From Azospirillum brasilense (lineage in GTDB: Bacteria; Pseudomonadota; Alphaproteobacteria; Azospirillales; Azospirillaceae), in contig NZ_QOKV01000005.1 in the NCBI RefSeq assembly GCF_008365405.1, forward strand, positions 62,001 through 126,000: 64,000 bases of DNA, read 5' to 3'. Position numbers and translations under genes: made by a program. The notes below the pieces were generated by a model. The model had not been told where the DNA came from. It did no database searches and worked only from the letters and a program-made list of their open reading frames with translations. Of the stretch, positions 45,376 to 54,420 are shown piece by piece (the stretch's first letter is position 1; every line of letters starts with the position of its first letter).

Positions 45376-47517
45376 ATGGCCACAGTTCCGCCGCGGCGCC
45401 CCTTTGGTGCCGTCATCCTGCCGCGAACGCTCGTTTCCGCGGCGCCCGCCAGCGCCGTTCCGGACGCGACGGCGCCGTCGGTGACCCCCGAGCCGCCCAG
45501 AGCCCCGCGCGAGTGGCCGGATGAGCTTGGTTCGCCGCCGTCGGCCGACCCGCTTGTGCGCGAGCGCGCCTATGAGCTGGTCGGCCTGCTCGCGCGCACG
45601 GTCGCCATGGCCCGCGCCGAGGGCGAGCGCAAGATGGGATTCCTCGACCTCATGCGCCGCGCCGCCCGCGAGGGCCTGCTGATCGAGCCGCGCTTCAAGA
45701 GCGGCAAACCGACCCATGTGAACGGCCTCGTCTACCGGACCTGCTCCGTGTCGGCGAGCGGCAGCGAACTCGGCCAAGTGCGCGTCGAAGGCAAGGTGGT
45801 GGCGTTCAAATACCGGGACTTGGCGGCGTTCGGGGTGCGGCCGCTCCAGCCCGAGGAGGCCGACCAAGCCCAGGCGATCGTCACCGACTTCGAGGCCGAA
45901 TGCGTCCGCCGCGCCGTGTCCGAGCGCAGGATCGACTACGGCGAGGCCGAGGCCGAATACCGTTGGATGCCGCGCTACGGTCGCCAGGGCAAAGAGGACG
46001 CCCTCGACCAGGTCCGTCTGGACGCCGTCTGGGTCGAGGAAAGCAGGCCGCTGCGCTTCACCGTCTTACGCCGCCACTACGACGGCCCGCTGGCGACCAC
46101 GATGACCGCGGGCGGGCGCCGTGCGCTGAACATTCCGCGCGGCGCTGGCAAGCTCCAACAGCCCAACAGCAATCCTGCGGAGTTCCCGGAGGCCACCATC
46201 GAGCGCGCGCAGGACAACCCTCGTTGGACGCTGTTCGACGCCCGTCCAGTCGCGCTCGAGAACAGCGTGGAGGCCTTGGCCGAGTGCATGAGCACGCAGA
46301 TCCGCCCCGACGAGCTCATCATCACGGGCGCGCCGATCGACCCGCGGAACGCCACGGCCGTGCACCGCTTCAGCAGCGATTTCCGTGGCCAGACACCGGT
46401 GTTCCGGGCACAGACCTCGACGTTCTTCTTCGCCGACGTAGACGGATGGACGGCGCCGAATGGGCTGGATGTGATCGCCGACCGGGCGGAGGTCGCACGG
46501 CGCTATGCCGACGAGCTCCTGCACCCTGCCTTTCGCGGCGTTGACCTCTTCGTGCAGCTGTCCGCCAGCGCGGGCTTGCACGCTGTCGGGCAGAAGGTGG
46601 TGCCCGATCCGACGCCGGGCGACCCGAACCGCGCCAGAACCATCAAATACTACCGCCTCATGTCGGCGGACGAGCGGCGCGGTGGCGCGGCCAAGCTGCA
46701 CATCGCCTGCTGCCTGAGCCGCCCGCTCGACGACGGTCAGCGCAAGCTGCTGATGCAGTATGTGCAAGCCGTGAAGGGCTTGAGCATCCGCCAGGGCGCG
46801 CCGGACACCACGCTGGCCCAGTGCATTCAACAGCATTACGTGCACGTTGATTGGCGCGGCATGCCCGACCCGTACGCCGCCGAGCGCAACACCCTCGTGC
46901 GCGGGGAGCACCGCGTGGTGGACGTCGACGCGATCGACTGGTCCGAGGTCCAGCGCGTCGTCGCTGCCTGGGAGTGCCAGGGCAAGGTGGCCGAGGCGGC
47001 GTTCGAGCGCCAGCAGATCCAGGCCGCCGGGGATGCCCGGTATGACGGCGCGGTGGGCGCGGTGCGCCGCCATCTCCTGCTCGCGGGCGACGGCGCGGCG
47101 CCGAACGGCGCGACGTTGCAAGGGTTCCGCAGGCCGATGATCGCCGCTATCGCCACCGGTGTCAGGGTCGGCCTGAGCCGCGACACCGTGCGCGGCTTGG
47201 TCGACGAGGCGTTGACATCCGCTCCGGGGGCGCACGACCGCGAGGGCGACATCGCCGACTACCTGTCGAAGTTCGACCGGGAATGGGAAGCCGCCGAGCG
47301 CAAGTTCGGCAACGGCGCCAACCATCGCGACGACTACGCCAGCCAGACTGGCGGCGAGGATGTGGAGGACGCCTCACTCGATCGCATCGAGGCCGCCGCG
47401 GCCGCGTTCGGCCGTTCCATCCTTGCCGCGGTCCGCCCCGCCGCGGTGCCGCCCGGGCGCCGCCCCTTCGGCGCCGTCGCACCGCGCCCGCCGCGCGCGC
47501 CCGGGCAGGACGTCTGA
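45376..47517 (+). CDS. Large plasmid protein with archaeo-eukaryotic-primase-like motifs
   Basis: A 713-residue protein. The central region has hhhDhD (FFFADVD, Asp354/Asp356), an SASAG turn near 396, and KLHIACCLSRPL with His442: the order of AEP primase-polymerase motifs (DxD, then sxH). The SASAG...HIxxxLxRPL pattern resembles plasmid primase-helicase proteins. The last 250 residues are helical with no motif I recognise. The N terminus (PPRRPFGAV) and C terminus (GRRPFGAVA) share a seven-residue motif in disordered Pro-rich tails. The start is ATG 45376, after AACGGAGAACGGG. Likely a primase for the plasmid, together with the helicase at 51080-53383 (inference). Confidence 0.6.
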   Translation: MATVPPRRPFGAVILPRTLVSAAPASAVPDATAPSVTPEPPRAPREWPDELGSPPSADPLVRERAYELVGLLARTVAMARAEGERKMGFLDLMRRAAREGLLIEPRFKSGKPTHVNGLVYRTCSVSASGSELGQVRVEGKVVAFKYRDLAAFGVRPLQPEEADQAQAIVTDFEAECVRRAVSERRIDYGEAEAEYRWMPRYGRQGKEDALDQVRLDAVWVEESRPLRFTVLRRHYDGPLATTMTAGGRRALNIPRGAGKLQQPNSNPAEFPEATIERAQDNPRWTLFDARPVALENSVEALAECMSTQIRPDELIITGAPIDPRNATAVHRFSSDFRGQTPVFRAQTSTFFFADVDGWTAPNGLDVIADRAEVARRYADELLHPAFRGVDLFVQLSASAGLHAVGQKVVPDPTPGDPNRARTIKYYRLMSADERRGGAAKLHIACCLSRPLDDGQRKLLMQYVQAVKGLSIRQGAPDTTLAQCIQQHYVHVDWRGMPDPYAAERNTLVRGEHRVVDVDAIDWSEVQRVVAAWECQGKVAEAAFERQQIQAAGDARYDGAVGAVRRHLLLAGDGAAPNGATLQGFRRPMIAAIATGVRVGLSRDTVRGLVDEALTSAPGAHDREGDIADYLSKFDREWEAAERKFGNGANHRDDYASQTGGEDVEDASLDRIEAAAAAFGRSILAAVRPAAVPPGRRPFGAVAPRPPRAPGQDV

Positions 47518-47593
47518 CCGGGCAGCGCGCCTCCGGTGTCACCCTCTTCCGCGCAGGGAGCCAGCAGGACGCGCTGTGCGCGTCAAGGTCCGC

Positions 47594-48232
47594 TCACTGG
47601 CAGGTCAACATCCGGGTGGCAGCGTCGTAGACGCACGACTGAATTGTCGGCGTGCCAGCAGCGCTGTTCAGGTGCCGGACGTCGTACACCGTGCCGTAGA
47701 CATCCGCGATCTGCGCCTCGAACTCCACGCCCTCGAACGTGAGGGTGCAGGTTGTTAGCGATTGCAGCGTCGCCGTGGTGCGGTCCAGCAACTCCTGGAA
47801 CCCACTCATGTCCTGCTGCTTTGGCGGCAGCGCTATGGCGTATTGCAACGGCTTCACGTTGGTCCAGGTCGTAAAAATCTCTTTTCGGGTTTGTTGGGCG
47901 GAGCACTTGATCACGTGAGCTTGAGGCACCCCCGTGGAGGTGAAGGACGCCACCGCGAGCACGGTGAGCTCGTCAGGCTGCGGCAACTTGGATACAACGT
48001 CCCAGACGCGGTCGATCAGCGGCACCGCACTGTCCCGCTCGATGTCCTTCAGCACCTCTTCGAAATAGTCGTCGACCACGTTTGGCTGCCCCGCCAGCGC
48101 GAGGGCGCCCAGCGTCCCGAAATCACGGACCTTGGTCACATCGGTCGCGACCCTGGTGCGCCGGTTGAATGACTTGCGCTCGACCGCCATGAACACCGAC
48201 GGGCCATCGCGGCGCAGCAGAATGTAGGTCAT
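47594..48232 (-). CDS. Hypothetical protein, possibly an Ntn-hydrolase-like fold
   Basis: A 212-residue protein with beta-rich pattern: MTYILLRRDGPSVFMAVERK, TRVATDVTKVRDFGTLGALALAG. The D...TKVRDF...AG succession faintly resembles proteasome-like/Ntn-hydrolase proteins, but I would not assign it. Two Cys near the C terminus (TTCTLTF, QSCVYD, MLTCQ). GAGGAGAG precedes the ATG. It is convergent with the primase-like gene. Confidence 0.6.
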   Translation of the reverse strand: MTYILLRRDGPSVFMAVERKSFNRRTRVATDVTKVRDFGTLGALALAGQPNVVDDYFEEVLKDIERDSAVPLIDRVWDVVSKLPQPDELTVLAVASFTSTGVPQAHVIKCSAQQTRKEIFTTWTNVKPLQYAIALPPKQQDMSGFQELLDRTTATLQSLTTCTLTFEGVEFEAQIADVYGTVYDVRHLNSAAGTPTIQSCVYDAATRMLTCQ

Positions 48233-48302
48233 TTCTCTCCTCGACCGGCGACATCAACACGGCCGCGACCGTAAACGTAGCCGTTGGCGGCGTCATCCCT
48301 TC

Positions 48303-48660
48303 TTGCCTGATGCGGGTCAAGAATCCATCCAGGGACGCGGCTCCTCGGGACGGGCCACCCGGGTTCTGAAAAGCGCCGTGGACACCGTCCGGCGCGAACC
48401 GCCGCAGCAGGCGGTCGACTATGACATCTCCTGCCTCCCAACCCCTGAGGCCCGCAGCGCGTTCATGGAGCCCATCTTCACCACGGCGCTCGAGCGGCAC
48501 CTGCCTAAGGGCTTTAAGCTGCACAGCGTCCCGCCCTTCGCACCGGGCCAGATGGGCAACGGCGGCGTGCGCGGCCATGGAGATGGAATCCACCGACAAG
48601 GTCTGGGAGTGCTCGATCGACCTCGCTTGGCACTCGCAGAGAGGCCTCAGCCAGTTGCCC
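48303..48660 (+). pseudogene. Remnant of a decayed plus-strand gene
   Basis: In one frame TVRREPPQQAVDYDISCL...FMEPIFTTALERHLPKGF reads like genuine protein; near 48565 sense continues in another frame (MEMESTDKVWECSIDLAW). No functional product is likely. Family unknown. It is antisense to nothing coding until 48676, where the long tail of the CtrA-like gene begins. Confidence 0.35.
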
Positions 48661-48675
48661 GCCCCACCCCGTCCG

Positions 48676-50088
48676 TCAAGCCGCTCTGGACAACGGCGGA
48701 GCCGCTTCCGGGCACCCCGGTCCTCCAGATCCCCGGTGCGGCCGTGCAGGTGGCGCAAAGGCCATGACGCCGCGGTCCGCTGAGATGAAAGCAGTCCCCG
48801 ACCAGGAATGGTCGATCCCCGTTGGTCGTCGGGATGGCCGCATCGGGACCGGGGTGCGCACGCACGGGCCGTGGCGGGCGGCGCCGGATCCGCGCGCCCG
48901 CGGTGGCCATCCGCACACCCGGGGCGTCGCTTGCTTTCGCTCGGCACGCCGGTGGGCGACCATGCTCCGAACCTTCGGCCAATATGCACAATTAGAGTTC
49001 ATATTCGCCGCGCCATGGGATGGAGGCTGGTCGGTCAGGGGCCCGGCGTGCCCCCGGGCGATGATGCGGCGGCGCCCCGACGGCGCCCACCGTTCCGACA
49101 GCGTGTCGGCGTGCCACGTGGCACGCCACGGCAGCGGAGCTGTCCAAAGCCGCCGACGGCGCGGCGTCATGGTGACGGCGCCAGCGTGCGCGGCGGCGGG
49201 CGTGGTGGTCTCGGGCCCCGCCGGAGCGGCCGTTTCCATGGTGCCGATGTCCTCGACGCTGCCGACGCTCCCGATCGCGCCGCCACACCTGGTGGCGTCT
49301 TCGGCCGCGCCGTCCACGACGGCCGACATCGTGGCTTCGGAGGGCGCGGTCGTCCTGGCGGGCTTCGCCTTTGCGGCGGCGGCTCGTCCGTCAATATCCA
49401 GCGAGTACCCGCGAGCCCAGACGGTGGTGATCAGGTTGCCGAGCCCCGCCGCCTTCAGCTTCTTGCGCAGCTTGCAGACAAAGACATCGACGATCTTCAG
49501 GTCCTCACCCTCTCGGTCATCGTCCAGGCGCGGATCGCCGTACAGGCACGAGATGGCGTAGGCCTTCATGATCGGAGCCCCCGCGTGGCGGGCCAGGAGC
49601 TCCAGCAGTGCGAACTCGCGCGCTGACAGGTCCAGCGACTGGCCGTTGGCGAGGACCCGCTTGGCGTCGTAGTCGACGGTGAGGGGGCCGATCTCGAGCA
49701 GATGGTCGGGCGCGCCCGCGACGCGGCGGCACACCGCCAGCACCGTGGCCTCGATCTCGTCGAGCTCGGCCGACGCCGACAGGACCGCCGCCGCGCCATC
49801 CTCAAGCAGGCGGGCGGTCTCGCCGACGCTGCCCAGCACAATCAGCGCGCCCGCACCGTCGTGGCGGCTTAGGGCCTTCACGCCCTCGCACGCCTTCTCG
49901 GGGGCGAGCAGGACAGTGACGTCGTACCGGTAGGCGCGCACCCGGGCGCGCAGATCGTCTAGGTCGCACTGGCCGTACTCCCCGGTCGCCGTTTCGACGA
50001 TGTGATCGCGGCCGCGCAAGGCGGAGGCCAGCGCATTAACGGCCCGGTTGGCTCGGAGGGGAGCGGTGCTGGCGACGAGAATCTTCAT
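48676..50088 (-). CDS. CtrA-like winged-helix protein with degenerate receiver and long tail
   Basis: Residues 1-130 match a response-regulator receiver fold but lack the phosphoacceptor Asp: the YDLILLD position reads YDVTVLL, and the Lys loop is LSASA. Residues about 130-235 are a PhoB/OmpR winged helix of the CtrA type (LKIVDVFVCKLRKKLKAAG, ...TTVWARGYSL). The remaining 235 residues are low-complexity and Arg-rich, and look like run-through into non-coding sequence; the true end may once have been near 49300. GGGGAGGGCG precedes the ATG. It is 17 bp downstream of the second CtrA-like gene; both probably form one operon and bind DNA constitutively. Confidence 0.8.
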   Translation of the reverse strand: MKILVASTAPLRANRAVNALASALRGRDHIVETATGEYGQCDLDDLRARVRAYRYDVTVLLAPEKACEGVKALSRHDGAGALIVLGSVGETARLLEDGAAAVLSASAELDEIEATVLAVCRRVAGAPDHLLEIGPLTVDYDAKRVLANGQSLDLSAREFALLELLARHAGAPIMKAYAISCLYGDPRLDDDREGEDLKIVDVFVCKLRKKLKAAGLGNLITTVWARGYSLDIDGRAAAAKAKPARTTAPSEATMSAVVDGAAEDATRCGGAIGSVGSVEDIGTMETAAPAGPETTTPAAAHAGAVTMTPRRRRLWTAPLPWRATWHADTLSERWAPSGRRRIIARGHAGPLTDQPPSHGAANMNSNCAYWPKVRSMVAHRRAERKQATPRVCGWPPRARGSGAARHGPCVRTPVPMRPSRRPTGIDHSWSGTAFISADRGVMAFAPPARPHRGSGGPGCPEAAPPLSRAA

Positions 50089-50105
50089 GGTGGCGCCCTC
50101 CCCTA

Positions 50106-50825
50106 TCAGGCGGCCTTAGCCGCCAAGGCGGCCGAGGTGTTGTCCAAGGCGATGCGGTACCCGACGCCACCATCACCGACGCTGTCCGTGATCAGCACGG
50201 CTTCGCCGCTGACACCAGCGGCTCCGAGCTTCTGGCGGATCTTGAAGACGTAGACATCGAGGACCTTGCAGCCCTCGGGCGCGCTGTTCGGGCGGCCGAC
50301 ATACACCTCGTTGTGCAGAGCCCGCTTGCGCAGCGCGCGTCCGCCCGCCTTGATGAGTGCGGCGACGACCGCGCATTCCGTGGCGGTCAGCCCGATCTCC
50401 TCGCCGTCAACCAGAAAGCCGCGCCCGGGCAGGAACTCGATCCCAAACGCCAAGCGGACGTTGCGGATGCGCGGGCGCATGCGACGGCTCAGCGCCGTCA
50501 GCAGCGCGGGCAGGTCGGCCGAGGAACGCGCGATGCCGTCGGCTCCCGCGCGCAATAGCTGCGCCGAGGCGGCGCTGGTGATGACGCCGCCGGTGGGAAG
50601 CGCCAGCGCCCCGACTTGGCGGGTGGCCGCGGTCGTGCGCAACACCCGTATGGCTTCCAGGGATTCGGTGGCGGACATGGCGAGCACGACGGCGTAGGCC
50701 TCGGCCGCCCGCGCGGTCATCGTCTTCTTCGTCGCGGTCTTGACCGCGTGGCCAGCCCCGCCCAACGCGGCGCGGATAGCCTCTACGGGGGCGGCGGCCG
50801 CGCCCGTTATCACCGTGATGTCCAT
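50106..50825 (-). CDS. Second CtrA-like winged-helix protein with degenerate receiver
   Basis: A 239-residue protein with the same architecture: a receiver-like domain without Asp/Lys (AYAVVLAMSATESLEAIRVL) and a CtrA-type winged helix (GCKVLDVYVFKIRQKLGAAG, ...GGVGYRIAL). It is more diverged from CtrA than its neighbour. The ATG at 50825 has GGGG upstream. The promoter likely lies in the AT-rich region 50826-51079. Confidence 0.8.
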   Translation of the reverse strand: MDITVITGAAAAPVEAIRAALGGAGHAVKTATKKTMTARAAEAYAVVLAMSATESLEAIRVLRTTAATRQVGALALPTGGVITSAASAQLLRAGADGIARSSADLPALLTALSRRMRPRIRNVRLAFGIEFLPGRGFLVDGEEIGLTATECAVVAALIKAGGRALRKRALHNEVYVGRPNSAPEGCKVLDVYVFKIRQKLGAAGVSGEAVLITDSVGDGGVGYRIALDNTSAALAAKAA

Positions 50826-50994
50826 AGCGAACCCCAGAAAAACGACCAGACCCAGAAACCACCGAGCGGTCCCCACCGCTCGAGCGCGATCCCCATCGCA
50901 CAAGGATAAGTTACCTTGGCAAAGCGTAAAAAGCAAGGAGTTAGAATTAATCTCGTCGTTCTATTTCTTCAGCACCAAGGATTAAGACGTTCAT

Positions 50995-51078
50995 TTGTCA
51001 ACGTTTTCCATGGCATCAGGGCTCGTTAACTTTATCAATGCGTCTTGCTTGTCAATGTTGATGCGTTTCGTTTGTCAA
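50995..51078 (-). promoter_or_regulatory. AT-rich region with three TTGACAA repeats upstream of the CtrA-like operon
   Basis: On the minus strand, TTGACAA occurs at 51078-51072, 51055-51049 and 51001-50995, within the most AT-rich stretch of the backbone. Each could be a -35 box; TTGACA followed about 16-17 bp later by AAAGTT or TTGGTG gives weak -10 candidates. They may also be binding sites for the CtrA-like proteins or for RepA. No canonical TTAA-N7-TTAA CtrA site was seen. Confidence 0.45.
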
Positions 51079-51079
51079 C

Positions 51080-53383
51080 TTACTTGGATGCCGAAAACGC
51101 CGCCTCGTCGCGCGTCTCGGCCGCCCCGCGATCGGCGGGCGCGTCGCCGTCCTCCCAGAGCGCGGCCGCAGACCAGCGCCGCCGCGCCGCCGTGAACGGA
51201 ACGACGCAGGCCGCGCGATCCGGGCTGTTGTCGCGGGCGGGTGCGGCGGCGCGGCGCGCTTTCTCGTTGGCCACCGCGCTCAGGTCGACGATGGCGGTCG
51301 GCGCCGACGGCCGCTGCGCAGTCCGGTGCACGGCCGCCGTGTCGGCGTCGGCGGCCGCGCGGGGCACCAGGGCGATCAGGTCCTCCGCACGGATGACCAG
51401 ATCCACCACCACGCCTTCAGGCACGACGTCGCCGACGATCCATGCCAGGGACGTGGCCTCGCGGCGCAGCGGGCGCGTGCGGCCGAGCGCCTGGAGCATC
51501 TCGTTCTCGCGGTATTGGCGTTGACAAAGCGCCTCCCAGGCGTCGCACCGCACCGAAACCCTGCTGGTCAGTGTCGCCCCGTCGCGCATTTCCAGCGCGC
51601 GCGGCTCGGTGGTGTATGGGAAGCTGTTGCCGCCCGGGCGCGGCGCGTCGAGCTCGGAAAGGTCGTGCGTCCACGCGCGGGCGTAGGCGCGGTAGGCGCT
51701 CTGCGGCAGCTCCGGGCGGCCGATCAGGACCACGCCAGCGGCGGTGCGGTGCGCGTCGCAGCCCCGCTGGCCACCGTACCAGCGGCAGTCCCACCGTGCG
51801 CCGTCGAACGCCTCGGCCAACGTCTCCTGCACGACCGCCTTCGCTCCCACGGCTAGCAGACGCTGTCCCTCCGCCAGGTGCGGCGCCATGAGCGCGTCGA
51901 TGGACGCCAGCGCGTCGGCAACCAGCGCCTTCATCGCCGCCGCCTTGGCGCGCTCATCGTCGGAGGCGTCCACCTGCGGGATGAGGGAGCTCTTGGTCAG
52001 CCCCCCGATGTGAACCCACACGACCGCTTGGTTGCCGATGAGGCGGCGGTCGGGAGTCAGCAGCTGGATGTCGTGGGTGCCGCCGAAATGGCGGTCGTAC
52101 TCGTCGAGATCGGCGGTCGCGTCCAGCACCAGCGTCGGCGTCTCGGCCCACGTGTACCCCTCGCGCCACGCTAGCTCGACATGCGTGCCGTCCAGGGTGA
52201 CCGACAGGCATTCATGACGCGCGTCACCCCGCTCCAAGCGGGCAATGCGCCCCTGAAGCAGCGTCCACAGTCGCCGCTCCTCGGCCGCAGCACCCGTCGC
52301 CTGCCGCTTGGCCGCGGACAGGATCTGCTCGTCGGTGGCGTTCGGACCGAAGGACGGCTTAGGCGCACAGTGGGCCCGCAGCGCGTGGCACGCTGCCTGG
52401 GCACTGCGGGCGTCGCCGAAGGCGCGTACAAGCGCGCGGGCGGGATCGTCGCCGCAGCCGAGCGCGGCGTCCACCGCCGCCGCGGCGCGCCGCCGCAGGG
52501 CCTCGGTATCGGCGTGTTCGGGCCTCGACGAGCGCGGCCGCAGGAGCACGGCCCGATCCAGGCGGGCGATGCCGACCAGCTGAGCCAGCGGCCGCTCGTC
52601 GAGCACGGTCAGCAGGGGCCGCTTGAGGGCATCGGGCAGCTCCCCGCCGTCGCCGCGCGCGAACCGGTGCACCATAAAGACGACGTCGGGGGCCCGCTCG
52701 GCAAGTCGCTCGCGCGACGCCCGCAGAGGGCATTGCGCCGCGTGGCGGCAGGTGACGGGCGCGCCCTCGGCGTCGCGGCCCGTGCACAGTCCGCTGGCCG
52801 ACTGCCCCAGGGCGGCCACCCGCTCAATCAGGTCGCCGCGCAGGCAGCCACCGCGCGCCAGCCCGGTCCAGCGGCCGGTGGTCAGCGGCGCCACCCCCAT
52901 GGCGTTGTAAAGGCCATCGGCCTCAATGGCGGCGAACACCGCTTCCAACTCCGACATGCGCGCATAGCTGTCGACGAGGTACACGACCGGGCGACCAGTC
53001 GCCCGGATCTCGCCGACGAGACGGGCCAGGGCGCGCGCGGTCATCGTGGTCTTCCCGAGACCTGTGTCGAGCGCGGCCAGCAGCAGCGACGGCAGCTCGG
53101 CGGCGGCCTTTTTCCGCGGTGGCCGGGAGCGTCCAGTGGCGCCCACGATCACGTCGCGCAGCCAAGCGTTCAGCGCGCCCTGCGCCGCGGTCACGGCCTG
53201 GCGCAGATCGGCATCGGAGGTCGGCGCCAGAACCCGAGCGCGATTACTCCGCCGCGCCGACATCGTCCGCGGGAGCATCCCGCGACTCTCAGACAGGAAA
53301 TGTAAAATCTGTTCAACGCTGTCCGACGCGCGCCATCCGCGATTGACGGCAGCCGTTTGGGCGCAATACTGTGACCTTACCAC
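51080..53383 (-). CDS. SF2/DinG-like helicase with four-cysteine cluster
   Basis: A 767-residue protein with Walker A DTGLGKTT (106-113), a cysteine set at 180, 200, 212 and 218 in the position of the Fe-S cluster of XPD/DinG helicases, LDERP (261-265) as a Walker-B-like motif, VLDATAD and QALGRTRPLRRE as a motif VI. This order fits an SF2 Fe-S-type helicase. The start is GTG 53383 with GGGGAGGTCAAC, preferred over internal ATGs. The C terminus is disordered. It could unwind the origin for the primase-like protein (inference). Confidence 0.7.
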   Translation of the reverse strand: MVRSQYCAQTAAVNRGWRASDSVEQILHFLSESRGMLPRTMSARRSNRARVLAPTSDADLRQAVTAAQGALNAWLRDVIVGATGRSRPPRKKAAAELPSLLLAALDTGLGKTTMTARALARLVGEIRATGRPVVYLVDSYARMSELEAVFAAIEADGLYNAMGVAPLTTGRWTGLARGGCLRGDLIERVAALGQSASGLCTGRDAEGAPVTCRHAAQCPLRASRERLAERAPDVVFMVHRFARGDGGELPDALKRPLLTVLDERPLAQLVGIARLDRAVLLRPRSSRPEHADTEALRRRAAAAVDAALGCGDDPARALVRAFGDARSAQAACHALRAHCAPKPSFGPNATDEQILSAAKRQATGAAAEERRLWTLLQGRIARLERGDARHECLSVTLDGTHVELAWREGYTWAETPTLVLDATADLDEYDRHFGGTHDIQLLTPDRRLIGNQAVVWVHIGGLTKSSLIPQVDASDDERAKAAAMKALVADALASIDALMAPHLAEGQRLLAVGAKAVVQETLAEAFDGARWDCRWYGGQRGCDAHRTAAGVVLIGRPELPQSAYRAYARAWTHDLSELDAPRPGGNSFPYTTEPRALEMRDGATLTSRVSVRCDAWEALCQRQYRENEMLQALGRTRPLRREATSLAWIVGDVVPEGVVVDLVIRAEDLIALVPRAAADADTAAVHRTAQRPSAPTAIVDLSAVANEKARRAAAPARDNSPDRAACVVPFTAARRRWSAAALWEDGDAPADRGAAETRDEAAFSASK

Positions 53384-53547
53384 GTTGACCTCCCCGAGGT
53401 GTCAGCCTCGGTATCGAAGATGCCCTCTGGCGAACTCCCCAGAACACCAAGAGGGCAGTGGACAAAGCGCCAGCAGAAACCCCAGACGCTGGCGCGTGGA
53501 ACTGAAGACCGAGACTTCCGGTCCTTTCCCCAAGGACCGCCCCCGAT

Positions 53548-53588
53548 GGTAGGCGCCGCGGTCCCTAACGCGGCGCCTACCGTTTTTT
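53548..53588 (+). terminator. Strong Rho-independent terminator, plus strand
   Basis: GGTAGGCGCCGCG (53548-53560), an 8-bp loop, CGCGGCGCCTACC (53569-53581) and then GTTTTTT. The stem is perfect and the T-run is only on the plus strand. No plus-strand gene precedes it, so it probably ends a short RNA starting within 53384-53547. Confidence 0.85.
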
Positions 53589-54420
53589 CCGGGGAAACCA
53601 CTTCAAGGTACGGTCACCCCGAGGAAATCGTCAAGAAAGCCGGGCGGATTCTGCTCGAATTTTCCTTGACAACATATTTGATTTTTGGGGTGGTCGGACG
53701 ATTCGCGGCAAGGCGGCGACCATCCAGTGGGTTGGCCGCGACCACTCCAGGCAGTTGGCGCCTGTGCCAAGGGCGTCCCCCGATCGTCCCCGCACGGTCC
53801 GGACCGCGCCGTCCCCTACCCCTCCCCTGCACGCCGAACAGAAGAAGCGCTGGTTTCACCGGACGTCACACCACCCGCAACACAGCGGCAATCAGGACCG
53901 CAACGGCGACCGCAGTGGCCGCCCTGCCCTAGGCGCCGCCGGAGGCGGTCTGGCGGCGGACGATGCCCAACATCCCGTCCGCGGGCGAGCCATATCTCAG
54001 GTGCGGGGCCAGCACGATGCAGCTGTAGGCTCCACTGCTGGCGGCGGACGGACGCCGACGACGCGCCTGATCGCCGTCTCGTGCACGCTGTCGGCGGCGT
54101 AGGCCATTTCGTCGGGGGAGGCGGGGGCGCTTCAATCCGCGAGCGCGGCGACAGGCCCTGGATGGCACCTTCCCTTGCCAAGCGCCCTACCCCCTCGTAC
54201 ACCGTCTCCTCCTGGCCACGAGGCGCCTGCGCAACGCCGACGAGCCGCGGGGGGCCGTCTACAGCGGTGCAGGGAGCCTGATAAAGATTGGGCATCGTGC
54301 CCTCCCCTCTTCCTCTCGGCCGCTGCCTCAACGTGGCCAGTGCTGGCTCTGCGCCATGTCCTTGATGCGGCACTCGAGCGGCGTCTCGACGATGCGGCTG
54401 TAGATCCCTTTGATGAACCG
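53589..54420. other. Region without a convincing gene
   Basis: An AT-rich patch (53640-53700, with TTGACAACATATTTGATTTTTG) lies next to the terminator and may be a promoter or binding site. The rest, to 54420, shows only shadow reading frames on both strands. Confidence 0.45.

Noticed and set aside
46066..47325. 419-residue minus-strand frame opposite the primase-like gene
   Set aside because: Val/His/Arg-rich antisense translation without a ribosome site; the plus frame has protein-like motifs and a good start.
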